Origin: an uncultured Pelagibacteraceae bacterium
GTDB taxonomy: Bacteria; Pseudomonadota; Alphaproteobacteria; Pelagibacterales; Pelagibacteraceae
Length of the DNA stretch: 62,895 nt
Direction of reading: 5' to 3'
Assembly: GCA_902521005.1 (NCBI GenBank)
Contig: CABYPZ010000005.1
Coordinates: forward strand, 1 to 62,895
Shown: positions 52,023 to 60,189 of the stretch, one piece after another
Position numbering within the stretch: position 1 is the stretch's first letter
Layout: every line of letters begins with the position of its first letter
The notes under the pieces: generated by a model
Told to the model about the DNA's origin: nothing
Database searches by the model: none
Seen by the model: only the letters and a program-made list of their open reading frames with translations
Made by a program: the position numbers and the translations under genes

Positions 52023-53279
52023 ATGCAGAAATATTCAGTATTCAGCCTTATAAAAAATGCTTTTTCTAACCATGAAAAATGGGAAATAGCATGGAAAGAT
52101 CCAGCTCCAAAAAGTGAATATGATGTTGTAATAATTGGTGGCGGTGGTCATGGATTGGCAACAGCTTATTATTTAGCAAAAGAGCATAACATCACTAAAG
52201 TTGCAGTAATTGAAAAAGGATGGATAGGAGGAGGTAACGTTGGAAGAAATACTACAATTATAAGATCTAATTATATGCATGATGAAAATGGATTATTCAG
52301 TGAGTTTGGTATGGATTTATGGAGAAACATGAGTCAGGATTTAAATTTTAATATCATGTTTTCCCCAAGAGGAATAATTAATCTTGCCCACTCAGATGCA
52401 CAAATGAATGCTTATTCTAGAAGAGGCAACTCAATGCGATTAAACGGAATTGATGCAGTCCTTTTAAATAGAGATGAAGTAAAAAAACTTATACCGATGG
52501 CAGATTTTTCTGAAAATGTGAGATTTCCAATATTTGGTGGATTAATGCAGCCAAGTGCAGGAACAGCTAGACATGATGCGGTGGCCTGGGGATATGCAAG
52601 ACAAGCAGACTCTATGGGTGTTGATATTATTCAACATTGTGAGGTAACAGGTTTCGACGTTGTTAATGGAAAAATACAAGGTGTTCAAACGTCTAGAGGA
52701 AATATTAAAGCAAAAAAAATAGGATTATGTGTAGCTGGAAGTACAAATGTTTTAGCTGAAAAATTAAATATGACACTACCTGTTGAAACGCACCTTTTAC
52801 AAGCTTGTGTTTCAGAACCTATTAAACCAATTTTGGATCAAGTTGTAACTTTTGGTGCGGGACATTTTTATTGTAGTCAATCTGACAAAGGTGAGATGGT
52901 AATGGGTGGAGATTTAGATGGATACAACAGTTATGCTCAAAGAGGTAACTTGCCTACACTTCAACATGTATTAACGGAGGGAATAGCGATGTTTCCATTC
53001 CTAAGTAAATTAAAAATGCTTAGAACATGGGGTGGAATAATGGACATGTCAATGGATGGATCGCCTATAATCGATAAAACACATATTGACGGATTATATT
53101 TAAATTGTGGTTGGTGTTATGGTGGATTTAAAGCAACACCAGCATCAGGATGGACTTTTGCGCATACAATTGCACAAGATAGGCCACATGATTTAAATGC
53201 TGGGTATAGTTTAAATCGGTTTAGTACTGGACATTTAATTGATGAAAAAGGTCTTGGAACAAAAACTTGGATTTCTTAA
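52023..53279 (+). CDS. soxB: Sarcosine oxidase beta subunit (SoxB; possibly N-methylglutamate dehydrogenase subunit)
   Basis: A 418-residue FAD protein with VVIIGGGGHGLATAYYLA (about 35-52), the characteristic WIGGGNVGRNTTIIRSNY that carries the covalent flavin region, and the C-terminal GLYLNCGWCYGGFKATPASG. It is the substrate-oxidising subunit of heterotetrameric sarcosine oxidase, and the Mgd subunits of N-methylglutamate dehydrogenase share this architecture. Gene order B-D-A-G is complete here. With methylamine genes 17-20 kb away, either sarcosine or N-methylglutamate is a reasonable substrate. Confidence 0.9.
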   Translation: MQKYSVFSLIKNAFSNHEKWEIAWKDPAPKSEYDVVIIGGGGHGLATAYYLAKEHNITKVAVIEKGWIGGGNVGRNTTIIRSNYMHDENGLFSEFGMDLWRNMSQDLNFNIMFSPRGIINLAHSDAQMNAYSRRGNSMRLNGIDAVLLNRDEVKKLIPMADFSENVRFPIFGGLMQPSAGTARHDAVAWGYARQADSMGVDIIQHCEVTGFDVVNGKIQGVQTSRGNIKAKKIGLCVAGSTNVLAEKLNMTLPVETHLLQACVSEPIKPILDQVVTFGAGHFYCSQSDKGEMVMGGDLDGYNSYAQRGNLPTLQHVLTEGIAMFPFLSKLKMLRTWGGIMDMSMDGSPIIDKTHIDGLYLNCGWCYGGFKATPASGWTFAHTIAQDRPHDLNAGYSLNRFSTGHLIDEKGLGTKTWIS

Positions 53280-53546
53280 ATGTTACATATTAAATGCCCA
53301 CACTGCGGATTAAGATCTCAAAATGAATTTTCATATGGTGGGGATGCTACCGTTAAAAGACCAGAATTAAATAAAGAAATTTCAGATCAAGATTGGGATA
53401 ATTATGTTTACTTAAGAAAAAGTCCAAGAGGAAAACATTTAGAATTATGGCAGCATATCTCAGGATGTAGACAATGGATTAAAGTAGAAAGAGATACTTT
53501 AACTCATGAAATATCTAAAACACTAAAAGCAAATGAAGAGTTATAA
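53280..53546 (+). CDS. soxD: Sarcosine oxidase delta subunit
   Basis: An 88-residue protein with the zinc-binding pattern of SoxD: CPHCG (C6 and C9) and HISGCRQW late in the chain (His and Cys). It starts at the base after the soxB stop. The subunit contributes a zinc site in the heterotetramer. Length agrees with the family (85-100 residues). Confidence 0.93.
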   Translation: MLHIKCPHCGLRSQNEFSYGGDATVKRPELNKEISDQDWDNYVYLRKSPRGKHLELWQHISGCRQWIKVERDTLTHEISKTLKANEEL

Positions 53547-53548
53547 AT

Positions 53549-56545
53549 ATGTCACAGAATTTTAGATTAGAAAAAGGTGGATTAATCAACCGAAATAAAA
53601 AAATTTCATTTAAATTTAATGGAAAAAAATACTTTGGTTTTGAAGGTGACACTATAGCATCAGCTTTAATAGCAAATGGAGTTCATCTAGTTGGTAGAAG
53701 TTTCAAATACCATAGACCAAGAGGATTTTTTGGAGCAGGTGTAGATGAGCCTTATGCAATTTTACAAATGAATAGAAATAATGAAGTTGACCCTAATGTT
53801 AGAGCAACCGAGCAAGAGTTATTTGAGGGGTTAGAAGCAAAGAGTGTTAATTGTTGGCCAAATGTTGATTTTGATATAGGTGCAATAAATAATTTTTTAA
53901 ACAAATTTTTTCCTGCAGGTTTTTATTACAAAACTTTCATGTGGCCAAAAAGTTTTTGGTATAAAATCTATGAACCAATTATTAGAAAGGCTGCAGGTTT
54001 TGGAGCAGCATCTATCAATCATGACAAAGAAAGATACGAGCATAAATATGAATATTGCGATTTATTAATTACTGGATCAGGACCCTCTGGTTTAGCAAGC
54101 GCTTATGCTGCTGCACAAAATGGAGCTAAGGTGATTTTAGCTGAAGATAAACCTAGGTTTGGTGGAAGTCTTCTAACAAGCGAAGCAACTATTGGAAATC
54201 AAAGTGGTAAAGAATGGGTAGATACAATTATTTCAAAACTAAAATCAATGAAAAATGTAATTGTAAAAAATAGATCTCAAGTTTTTGGCTATTATGATCA
54301 TAACATGCTTGTTATGTCTGAAAGAGTTAGCGATCATTTGCCAGAAACGGAAAAATATACTCCCAAGCAAAGGCTTTGGTATATACGAGCAAAGGAAGTT
54401 GTTATTTCATCTGGATCTATAGAAAGACCTTTGGTGTTTGGAAATAATGATGCTCCTGGCGTTATGCTATCTTCAGCAGCTAAAGAATATTTAAAAGTTT
54501 ATGGAGTCTTAGTTGGAAAAAAACCAATTATATTTACAAACAATGATAGTGGATACGAAACTGCTATAGAATTTAAAAAAAATGGAATAGACCCTGTTGT
54601 ATTAGATACAAGGATCAGCCCTGACTCAGAAATTATTAATGAAGCCAAAAATCTTAATATAACTATAAAAAATTCTTACGTAGTTGTAGCTGCAAAAGGT
54701 TATAAAAAAGTAAAATCAGCTGATATCGCAAAAATATCAGATGATAAAAAAAAATTGAGTAGAATAGAAAATATTGAATGTGACTGTATTTGCGTATCTG
54801 GATTTTGGACTCCATCCATTCATCTAGCATCTCAATCAGGTAATAAAACTAAATTTAATGAGCAGATTGATTCATTCATTCCTAACAAATCGAAACAAAA
54901 AGAAACTACACTAGGGTCTGCTAATGGAATTTTTACACTTGGGGAGACATTGAAAACTTCTTTCGAAAAAGGAAATGAATTATCAAAACAATTAACAAAT
55001 AATGATAACAAAATTTCAATTCCTGCTGTTGTAGAAAAAAAATCATCTGAACATGATAAATTTTGGTGTGTACCTTTACCAAAAGGAAAAAATTATAAAA
55101 GATTTTTAGATTTTCAAAATGATGTTGCTGTATCTGATATCGAACTAGCTTTGAGAGAAGGTTATAGATCAATTGAGCATGTAAAAAGATATACAACTTT
55201 AGGAATGGCTACTGATCAAGGAAAGACAAGTAATCTTAATGGTTTACAATTAGTTTCAGAACTTGAAAATAAAGTTGTTCCTCAGGTAGGTCATACTACT
55301 TTTAGGCCACCTTATACGCCAGTTTCAATAGGAGCTATTGTTGGAAGAGAAGTAGGCAAACATTCAAAACCCACAAGAAAATCACCCATGCATTATTGGC
55401 ATGAAAAAAATAATGCAGTTTTTGTTGATGCTGGTGTTTGGTTGAGACCAAGATACTACAAACAAGGAAGTGAAAATTTATTTGAAGCTTCAAAAAGAGA
55501 AGCAAAAAATGTCCGACAAAATGTTGGGATTTGTGACGTAACTACTTTAGGAAAAATTGATATCAAAGGACCAGACTCAGCAGAATTTTTAAATAGAGTA
55601 TATACAAATGCATGGCTTAAATTGCCTATTGGAAAAGCTAGATATGGCGTGATGCTAAGAGAAGATGGAATTGTGATGGACGATGGGACAACAACTAGGA
55701 TATCAGAAAATCATTATCATATGACAACAACTACTGCTCAAGCCGCCAATGTACTTTCTCACTTAGAATATTATCTGCAATTAGTTTGGCCTGAATTAAA
55801 TGTTAACGTCGTTTCATCAACTGAACAGTGGGCTGGTGCAGCGATAGCTGGACCTAAATCTAGAAGTGTTATGCAAAAATTATTTCCTAGCTTGGATGTT
55901 TCAAATGATGGACTGCCTTTCATGGGATATATAGAAGGTAATTTATTTGGAATTAAAGCAAGAATTTACAGAATTTCATTTTCAGGGGAGCTTGCATACG
56001 AAGTAAACGTCGAGTCAGACAATGGTAATTTTATGTGGGAAAAAATTATGGAAGTAGGAAAAGAATTTAATATTCAACCATATGGAACAGAAGCATTGTC
56101 AACATTAAGAATTGAAATGGGACATGTTGCAGGATCAGAATTAGATGGAAGAACAATACCATATGACAACTCTTTAGAAGGGTTAATTAGCAAAAAGAAA
56201 GATTTTATTGGAAAAAGATCTTTAAGTAAAAAAGCATATGTAGCTGAAGATAGACAAAAAATTGTTGGAGTAGTGCCATTAGATAAAAAAACAAGTATAC
56301 CTGAAGGTTCATATATTGTTAAAGATGCAAAAGCAAAACTTCCAAATCCTAAATTAGGACATGTATCAGCTTCATGTTGGAGTGTTGAGCATGATAATCC
56401 TTTTTCACTTGCAATAATAAAAGATGGAAAAAATATGATCGGACAAAAACTATTTGCCCTATCACCTCTTAAAAATAAATCTATACCTGTTGAGATAGTA
56501 TCATCACATTACGTTGATCCAAAAGGTGAAAGAGTTAGATCATGA
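53549..56545 (+). CDS. soxA: Sarcosine oxidase alpha subunit
   Basis: A 998-residue multi-domain protein. The N-terminal part has the ferredoxin-like SoxA segment (KYFGFEGDTIASALIANGV, then SFKYHRPRG), a central NAD-binding Rossmann domain (LLITGSGPSGLASAYAA, about 172-188), and a C-terminal GcvT-type tetrahydrofolate domain (VMLREDGIVMDDGTT, RISFSGELAYEV, LRIEMGHVAGSELDG). It takes electrons from SoxB and transfers the methyl carbon to tetrahydrofolate. It starts 2 bases after soxD and overlaps soxG by 4 bases. Length is standard. Confidence 0.95.
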   Translation: MSQNFRLEKGGLINRNKKISFKFNGKKYFGFEGDTIASALIANGVHLVGRSFKYHRPRGFFGAGVDEPYAILQMNRNNEVDPNVRATEQELFEGLEAKSVNCWPNVDFDIGAINNFLNKFFPAGFYYKTFMWPKSFWYKIYEPIIRKAAGFGAASINHDKERYEHKYEYCDLLITGSGPSGLASAYAAAQNGAKVILAEDKPRFGGSLLTSEATIGNQSGKEWVDTIISKLKSMKNVIVKNRSQVFGYYDHNMLVMSERVSDHLPETEKYTPKQRLWYIRAKEVVISSGSIERPLVFGNNDAPGVMLSSAAKEYLKVYGVLVGKKPIIFTNNDSGYETAIEFKKNGIDPVVLDTRISPDSEIINEAKNLNITIKNSYVVVAAKGYKKVKSADIAKISDDKKKLSRIENIECDCICVSGFWTPSIHLASQSGNKTKFNEQIDSFIPNKSKQKETTLGSANGIFTLGETLKTSFEKGNELSKQLTNNDNKISIPAVVEKKSSEHDKFWCVPLPKGKNYKRFLDFQNDVAVSDIELALREGYRSIEHVKRYTTLGMATDQGKTSNLNGLQLVSELENKVVPQVGHTTFRPPYTPVSIGAIVGREVGKHSKPTRKSPMHYWHEKNNAVFVDAGVWLRPRYYKQGSENLFEASKREAKNVRQNVGICDVTTLGKIDIKGPDSAEFLNRVYTNAWLKLPIGKARYGVMLREDGIVMDDGTTTRISENHYHMTTTTAQAANVLSHLEYYLQLVWPELNVNVVSSTEQWAGAAIAGPKSRSVMQKLFPSLDVSNDGLPFMGYIEGNLFGIKARIYRISFSGELAYEVNVESDNGNFMWEKIMEVGKEFNIQPYGTEALSTLRIEMGHVAGSELDGRTIPYDNSLEGLISKKKDFIGKRSLSKKAYVAEDRQKIVGVVPLDKKTSIPEGSYIVKDAKAKLPNPKLGHVSASCWSVEHDNPFSLAIIKDGKNMIGQKLFALSPLKNKSIPVEIVSSHYVDPKGERVRS

Positions 56546-57129
56546 CATCAGTATCAGCTTTAAGTTATATTCATAAAACTGGTCTTTTTGGAAATTATAA
56601 AAATAAAAGTGAAGATAATCTATTAAAAGTTTCTGAAATTAAAAATATGCTTATTGTCCAAATAGTTCAATTTAAAAATTCTAAAGTTTCTATAGAAAAT
56701 ATAGACATTGATGGTCTAAAACTAAAAAATGAACCATTAATTGTAGTTAATAATAATAACACAAGAATTTTATGGAATGGACCAAAAAATTGGCTTTTAG
56801 TATCATCAAAAAAAAATTTACTTAATAATATTTTAGAAGTTTATAAAGAAGCAGATTTTGCAATAACAGATTTATCTCATTCACGAGCAATAATTAAAAT
56901 AGAAGGAGATAATCTAAAAGAGGTTTTGAAAAAAGGATGTCCATTTAATTTTAATGAACTAAAAAAAAATTTATCGATCAATTCAACATTTAATGGAATT
57001 TCTTTCTCTGTAGACATGACACAATCAAATCCAGACGTAGCTCGACTTTTAACTTTAAGAAGTTTTGGAGAATCTTTATATCATTCTATAACAGATGCTT
57101 CTTTAGAATATGGTTATAAAGCCCTTTAA
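56542..57129 (+). CDS. soxG: Sarcosine oxidase gamma subunit
   Basis: A 195-residue protein of SoxG size and position. Recognisable are the GcvT-like pieces ILWNGPKNWLLVSS and ITDLSHSRAIIKIEGDNLKEVLKKGCPFNF, then MTQSNPDVARLLTLRSFGESLY near the end. It completes the soxBDAG set, overlapping soxA by four bases. It probably stabilises the tetrahydrofolate-binding part. Sequence conservation of this subunit is low, so the call leans on position. Confidence 0.88.
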   Translation: MTSVSALSYIHKTGLFGNYKNKSEDNLLKVSEIKNMLIVQIVQFKNSKVSIENIDIDGLKLKNEPLIVVNNNNTRILWNGPKNWLLVSSKKNLLNNILEVYKEADFAITDLSHSRAIIKIEGDNLKEVLKKGCPFNFNELKKNLSINSTFNGISFSVDMTQSNPDVARLLTLRSFGESLYHSITDASLEYGYKAL

Positions 57130-57208
57130 AAGTTAGGAATTTACTCAAAATGGATAGTTAACTTAATTGCTCTCTTGAGTTGAAAATAAAAATCATTAAA
57201 GTGCAACT

Positions 57209-57526
57209 GTGGAGATAAAAAAAGTTATTTTTGGAATTAGCGCTGGAATACTTCTATCCGGATGTGTTCAATCATCTGCAATGCTTGGACCCGCTATAAC
57301 AATTGCATCTACAGGTAATATTTCACAAGCTGGGTTAACTTTTATTACAAATAAAGCAGTAGAGGAAGAGACAGGCATGAATACTGTTTCTTATGTTTCA
57401 AATAAAATTGATGAAAAAAATAAAGAAAACAAAATTAAAAAAGACTTTAAAAACCTAGTTAAAAATAATTTCATGAAAACAAGAGAAAAATTAGTTTTAG
57501 AAGATCAATCTAACATTTTTAATTGA
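57209..57526 (+). CDS. Small lipoprotein, hypothetical
   Basis: A 105-residue protein from a GTG start. The lipobox LLSGC (Cys about residue 19) follows a hydrophobic stretch, and the mature part has SAMLGPAITIASTGNISQAG then a charged, mainly helical tail (NKIDEKNKENKIKKDFKNLV). It is 79 bases after soxG and probably independent of it. The last 22 bases overlap the convergent 146-residue gene. Function unknown; resembles small outer-membrane lipoproteins found across this clade. Confidence 0.65.
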   Translation: MEIKKVIFGISAGILLSGCVQSSAMLGPAITIASTGNISQAGLTFITNKAVEEETGMNTVSYVSNKIDEKNKENKIKKDFKNLVKNNFMKTREKLVLEDQSNIFN

Positions 57527-57945
57527 ATTAATTCTTCTTGTTTGGTTTCTCTACACCACAATTCATAACTTTCACAAGTTCTCCATAAGTGATCAAAAGC
57601 TCTTTGTGAAATTTCTAGAGGAAAATGACTTTTCGTATAATATAAATTAGGAAATTTAATTAATTGTTTAACCATTGTATCTTTTTGAATGTTAAGAAGT
57701 CTAATTGTTTCAATGGGAATTTTTTTTCCACTTTTTTTATCAATATAATTATTTTCTTTTAATTCAGATAACCATTTCTCATGGAACTTACCACTGCTTA
57801 TTTCATCATAAAACTCAGTACCAATAAATCTTTCAAAAGCTTCAATATTTGAAATATTTGGTTCTTTTTTCTTAATCTCTAGAACATGGAAATATATTTT
57901 TTCAGCTATATACAAAACAAATGGTTGTGATTTATCCTTTTTCAC
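57505..57945 (-). CDS. Hypothetical protein (146 aa)
   Basis: I do not recognise this protein. It is soluble, helical and charged, with two tryptophan-containing segments near the end (AFDHLWRTCESYELWCRETKQEEL) and an N-terminal KKDKSQPFVLYIAEKIYFHVL. No signal peptide or membrane segment. It lies 5 bases downstream of the GNAT gene and is probably co-transcribed with it. Its last bases overlap the end of the lipoprotein gene on the other strand. Confidence 0.6.
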   Translation of the reverse strand: MKKDKSQPFVLYIAEKIYFHVLEIKKKEPNISNIEAFERFIGTEFYDEISSGKFHEKWLSELKENNYIDKKSGKKIPIETIRLLNIQKDTMVKQLIKFPNLYYTKSHFPLEISQRAFDHLWRTCESYELWCRETKQEELIQLKMLD

Positions 57946-57950
57946 AATTA

Positions 57951-58406
57951 TTATAATTCCAAAGTATAGTAACAGGAATTTGGATCAACTTTATAGTGTG
58001 CAAAAGGTTGACATTCAATAAATCCAAATTTTTTAAATAATTTTCTTGCAGGTGAAAAGAAATTTCCAGCTCCAGTTTCTACACTTAATTTAATAATATC
58101 AAGTTTCTTTGCTTCTTTTATTAAATGATTGATAATTTTTTCTCCAGTTCCTTTTTTTCTAAAATTATCCGCAACTCTTATTGATTTAAATTCACCATGA
58201 CCCTTTTCTAGAAATTTTAAAGCACCACAACCTATAATTTCATTGTTTTCCCACAAGCTCCAAAACTTAATCGTATTATCTTTCAGTCCTGCGATGTCTA
58301 ATACATGAGTACTACCTGCAGGTGAAACTGATCTAAGCTCAATGAAATGTTTATTTAGCAGATCATTTACATCAGGGTCGTTAAAATTTCCTTCTATAGA
58401 TTTCAT
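57951..58406 (-). CDS. GNAT family N-acetyltransferase
   Basis: A 151-residue GNAT acetyltransferase. The acetyl-CoA-binding motif A is visible in FKSIRVADNFRKKGTGEKIINHLIKEA (about 73-99), the preceding strand in EIIGCGALKFLE, and the final part FKKFGFIECQPF is typical. The substrate is not indicated by sequence or context. It is transcribed divergently from the SRAP gene and followed by the 146-residue hypothetical. Confidence 0.87.
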   Translation of the reverse strand: MKSIEGNFNDPDVNDLLNKHFIELRSVSPAGSTHVLDIAGLKDNTIKFWSLWENNEIIGCGALKFLEKGHGEFKSIRVADNFRKKGTGEKIINHLIKEAKKLDIIKLSVETGAGNFFSPARKLFKKFGFIECQPFAHYKVDPNSCYYTLEL

Positions 58407-58459
58407 TTTTTAAAACACATATATTCTAATTTTAATTTAAACCAATAAAAAAATTAATT

Positions 58460-59083
58460 ATGTGTGGCAGATATGTAGTAACAAACGCAGTAACAAAAAC
58501 AAAAGGTCTTGTAAAATCAGCGATTCAAATTGAGGACAATGAAAATTATAACGCTCATCCCTACCAAAACTTGCCAGTAATTAAAAAATATATCAATGGT
58601 AGTGCATTAGAAAAATTAAAGTGGGGGATAGTTCCTTCATGGTCTAAAAAAAAAGATTTTAAACCTTTAATTAACTCAAGATTAGAAACAATTGATGAAA
58701 AAATTTCTTTTAAAAAATTAATTAAACTTAAAAGATGTATAGCTATAGCAGATGGTTTTTATGAGTGGAAAAGAACAGAACAAGAAAAAAAACCTTTTTT
58801 TTTCCAAAGAGAGGATAAAAAAATTATTTATTTTGCTGGTCTTTATGATGAAAATGAATTTTGCCTTATCACTGAGCAAGCAAGTGAAAATGTGTTAGAA
58901 ATTCACCATAGACAACCAGTCATTTTAAATCAAAAAGATTTAAAGAGTTATTTAGATCTACAATTAGATGGATCTACTTTTTTAAAAGAAGCAAAAAAAC
59001 CAAGATTAGAATTTTATGAGGTTTCAAAAGATGTAAATAAACCAACAAATAACAGTATATCTTTAATTCAATCTTTAAATTAA
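58460..59083 (+). CDS. yedK: SRAP-domain protein (YedK/HMCES family)
   Basis: A 207-residue SOS response-associated peptidase family protein. Cys2 after the initiator Met (MCGRYVVT) is the residue that crosslinks abasic sites; NSRLETI and ADGFYEWKR supply the conserved Glu region, and IHHRQPVIL the catalytic His. The family shields abasic sites in single-stranded DNA through a thiazolidine bond. Its last 20 codons are duplicated, with divergence, at 60124-60183, downstream of the next gene. The end overlaps the convergent hydrolase gene by 9 bases. Confidence 0.9.
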   Translation: MCGRYVVTNAVTKTKGLVKSAIQIEDNENYNAHPYQNLPVIKKYINGSALEKLKWGIVPSWSKKKDFKPLINSRLETIDEKISFKKLIKLKRCIAIADGFYEWKRTEQEKKPFFFQREDKKIIYFAGLYDENEFCLITEQASENVLEIHHRQPVILNQKDLKSYLDLQLDGSTFLKEAKKPRLEFYEVSKDVNKPTNNSISLIQSLN

Positions 59084-59089
59084 ACTTTT
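59024..59089 (+). repeat. SRAP gene 3' end, copy 1 of a direct repeat
   Basis: These 66 bases match 60124-60189 at roughly 85% (about 10 differences counted by eye), in the same orientation. The first 21 bases are identical. The copies flank the metallo-beta-lactamase-fold gene. Confidence 0.85.
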
Positions 59090-60067
59090 TAAATCCTCTA
59101 CCTGTCCTATTTTCATTATAATAGCATCGTCAGGCATATATCCATATTGAGATGAATTTGTTTTAAATCTCTTTGGGGGATCAAAGATTGGTTCTAAGGA
59201 TAATATAACTGTACCCCAATGCATACCAAGTATTTTTTTACTTTTTAAATCTTTGCCAATCTGCAAAGCTTCCTCAGGGTTGGTATGATATATCGAATAA
59301 TCTTTTTTTGGAGACATTGGATAAAAATTATATGCCCCTATATTTATAAGAGTTAAATCAATGGGGCCATATTTATTTCCTAGTTCTTTATAAATATTTC
59401 CATAACCAGTATCACATGCAAAAAAAATCTTCTTATTTTTGTACTCAATTATGAAACTTCCCCAAAGCGTTTTATTTGTATCCCACAAACTTCTTTTTGA
59501 CCAATGAATAGCAGGCACGAATGTAATTTTTAATTCATTGAAATTTATTTCATCATACCAATCCATTTCAGTAACATTTTTAAAACCATTTCTTGTAAAA
59601 TATTTTCCCAGTTCTAATGGTGTTAAAACTTTCGATTTTTTAAAAGGGAATCTATTTATTGTTCTAGTGCTTAAATGATCATAATGATTATGTGTTAATA
59701 AAAATAAATCTATTTCTGGTATTTCATTTAAATTAATCGCAGGGTCTACAAATCTTTTTGGTCCAAAAATTAAAGGCCCCATATTTTTTTCAAATACTGG
59801 ATCAGTAATAATTCTCGTATTCCCTAATTTTATAATAAATGTAGCATGACCTATCCATGCTATATAATCCCCATTGCTAAGATTATTAATATCTTGTAAT
59901 ACTTTTTGTTTTTTTACTACATGATCCTCAGGAATTTCAATTTTAATTTTCTTTTTTTCTTCATTGAATATTTTAAAGCTCCAGTTAAAAGAGGAGCTTC
60001 TTTCAGGAGATCCTTTTGGATTTCTAAATGTCCCATCAGCTAAGTGGTGATAAGGTTTATTTTCCAT
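59075..60067 (-). CDS. Metallo-beta-lactamase-fold hydrolase (NAPE-PLD/UlaG-like), 5' end possibly disrupted
   Basis: A 330-residue protein from the ATG at 60065-60067. Metal ligands are THNHYDHLS (HxHxDH) near residue 125-135, then AIHWSKR, ACDTGYG and a late MHWGT, matching N-acylphosphatidylethanolamine phospholipase-like MBL proteins. Upstream of the ATG the frame stays open for 17 more codons encoding RFLILLIIFLTYNFAIA, a signal-peptide core, then meets TGA directly after an ATG at the repeat junction (60119-60124). The native start was probably lost when the repeat was joined. If translated from 60067 it would lack export. Confidence 0.85.
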   Translation of the reverse strand: MENKPYHHLADGTFRNPKGSPERSSSFNWSFKIFNEEKKKIKIEIPEDHVVKKQKVLQDINNLSNGDYIAWIGHATFIIKLGNTRIITDPVFEKNMGPLIFGPKRFVDPAINLNEIPEIDLFLLTHNHYDHLSTRTINRFPFKKSKVLTPLELGKYFTRNGFKNVTEMDWYDEINFNELKITFVPAIHWSKRSLWDTNKTLWGSFIIEYKNKKIFFACDTGYGNIYKELGNKYGPIDLTLINIGAYNFYPMSPKKDYSIYHTNPEEALQIGKDLKSKKILGMHWGTVILSLEPIFDPPKRFKTNSSQYGYMPDDAIIMKIGQVEDLKSLI

Positions 60068-60123
60068 AGCAATAGCAAAATTATAAGTTAAAAATATAAT
60101 TAATAAAATTAAAAATCTTCACA

Positions 60124-60183
60124 TCAAAAGATGTAAATAAACCAATAAATAACAGCGTTTCTTTAATACAAAAATTTAATTAA
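60124..60183 (+). pseudogene. Remnant of a second SRAP gene tail
   Basis: Twenty codons ending in TAA translate to SKDVNKPINNSVSLIQKFN, against SKDVNKPTNNSISLIQSLN at the end of the intact gene. The frame is kept and several changes are silent or conservative, so the fragment looks like the end of a diverged allele rather than a recent copy. No start or body of the gene remains. It lies between the hydrolase and the permease gene. Confidence 0.8.
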
Positions 60184-60189
60184 ACTATT
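60124..60189 (+). repeat. SRAP gene 3' end, copy 2 of a direct repeat
   Basis: Partner of the repeat at 59024-59089. Its left boundary coincides with the point where the hydrolase signal-peptide frame is broken, and its right end runs into the last codons of the convergent permease gene at 60185. Confidence 0.85.

Noticed and set aside
57144-57182. ACTCAA/TTGAGT inverted repeat between soxG and the lipoprotein gene
   Set aside because: Only 6 bp with a loop of over 20 bases and no T tract; not convincing as a terminator or riboswitch.
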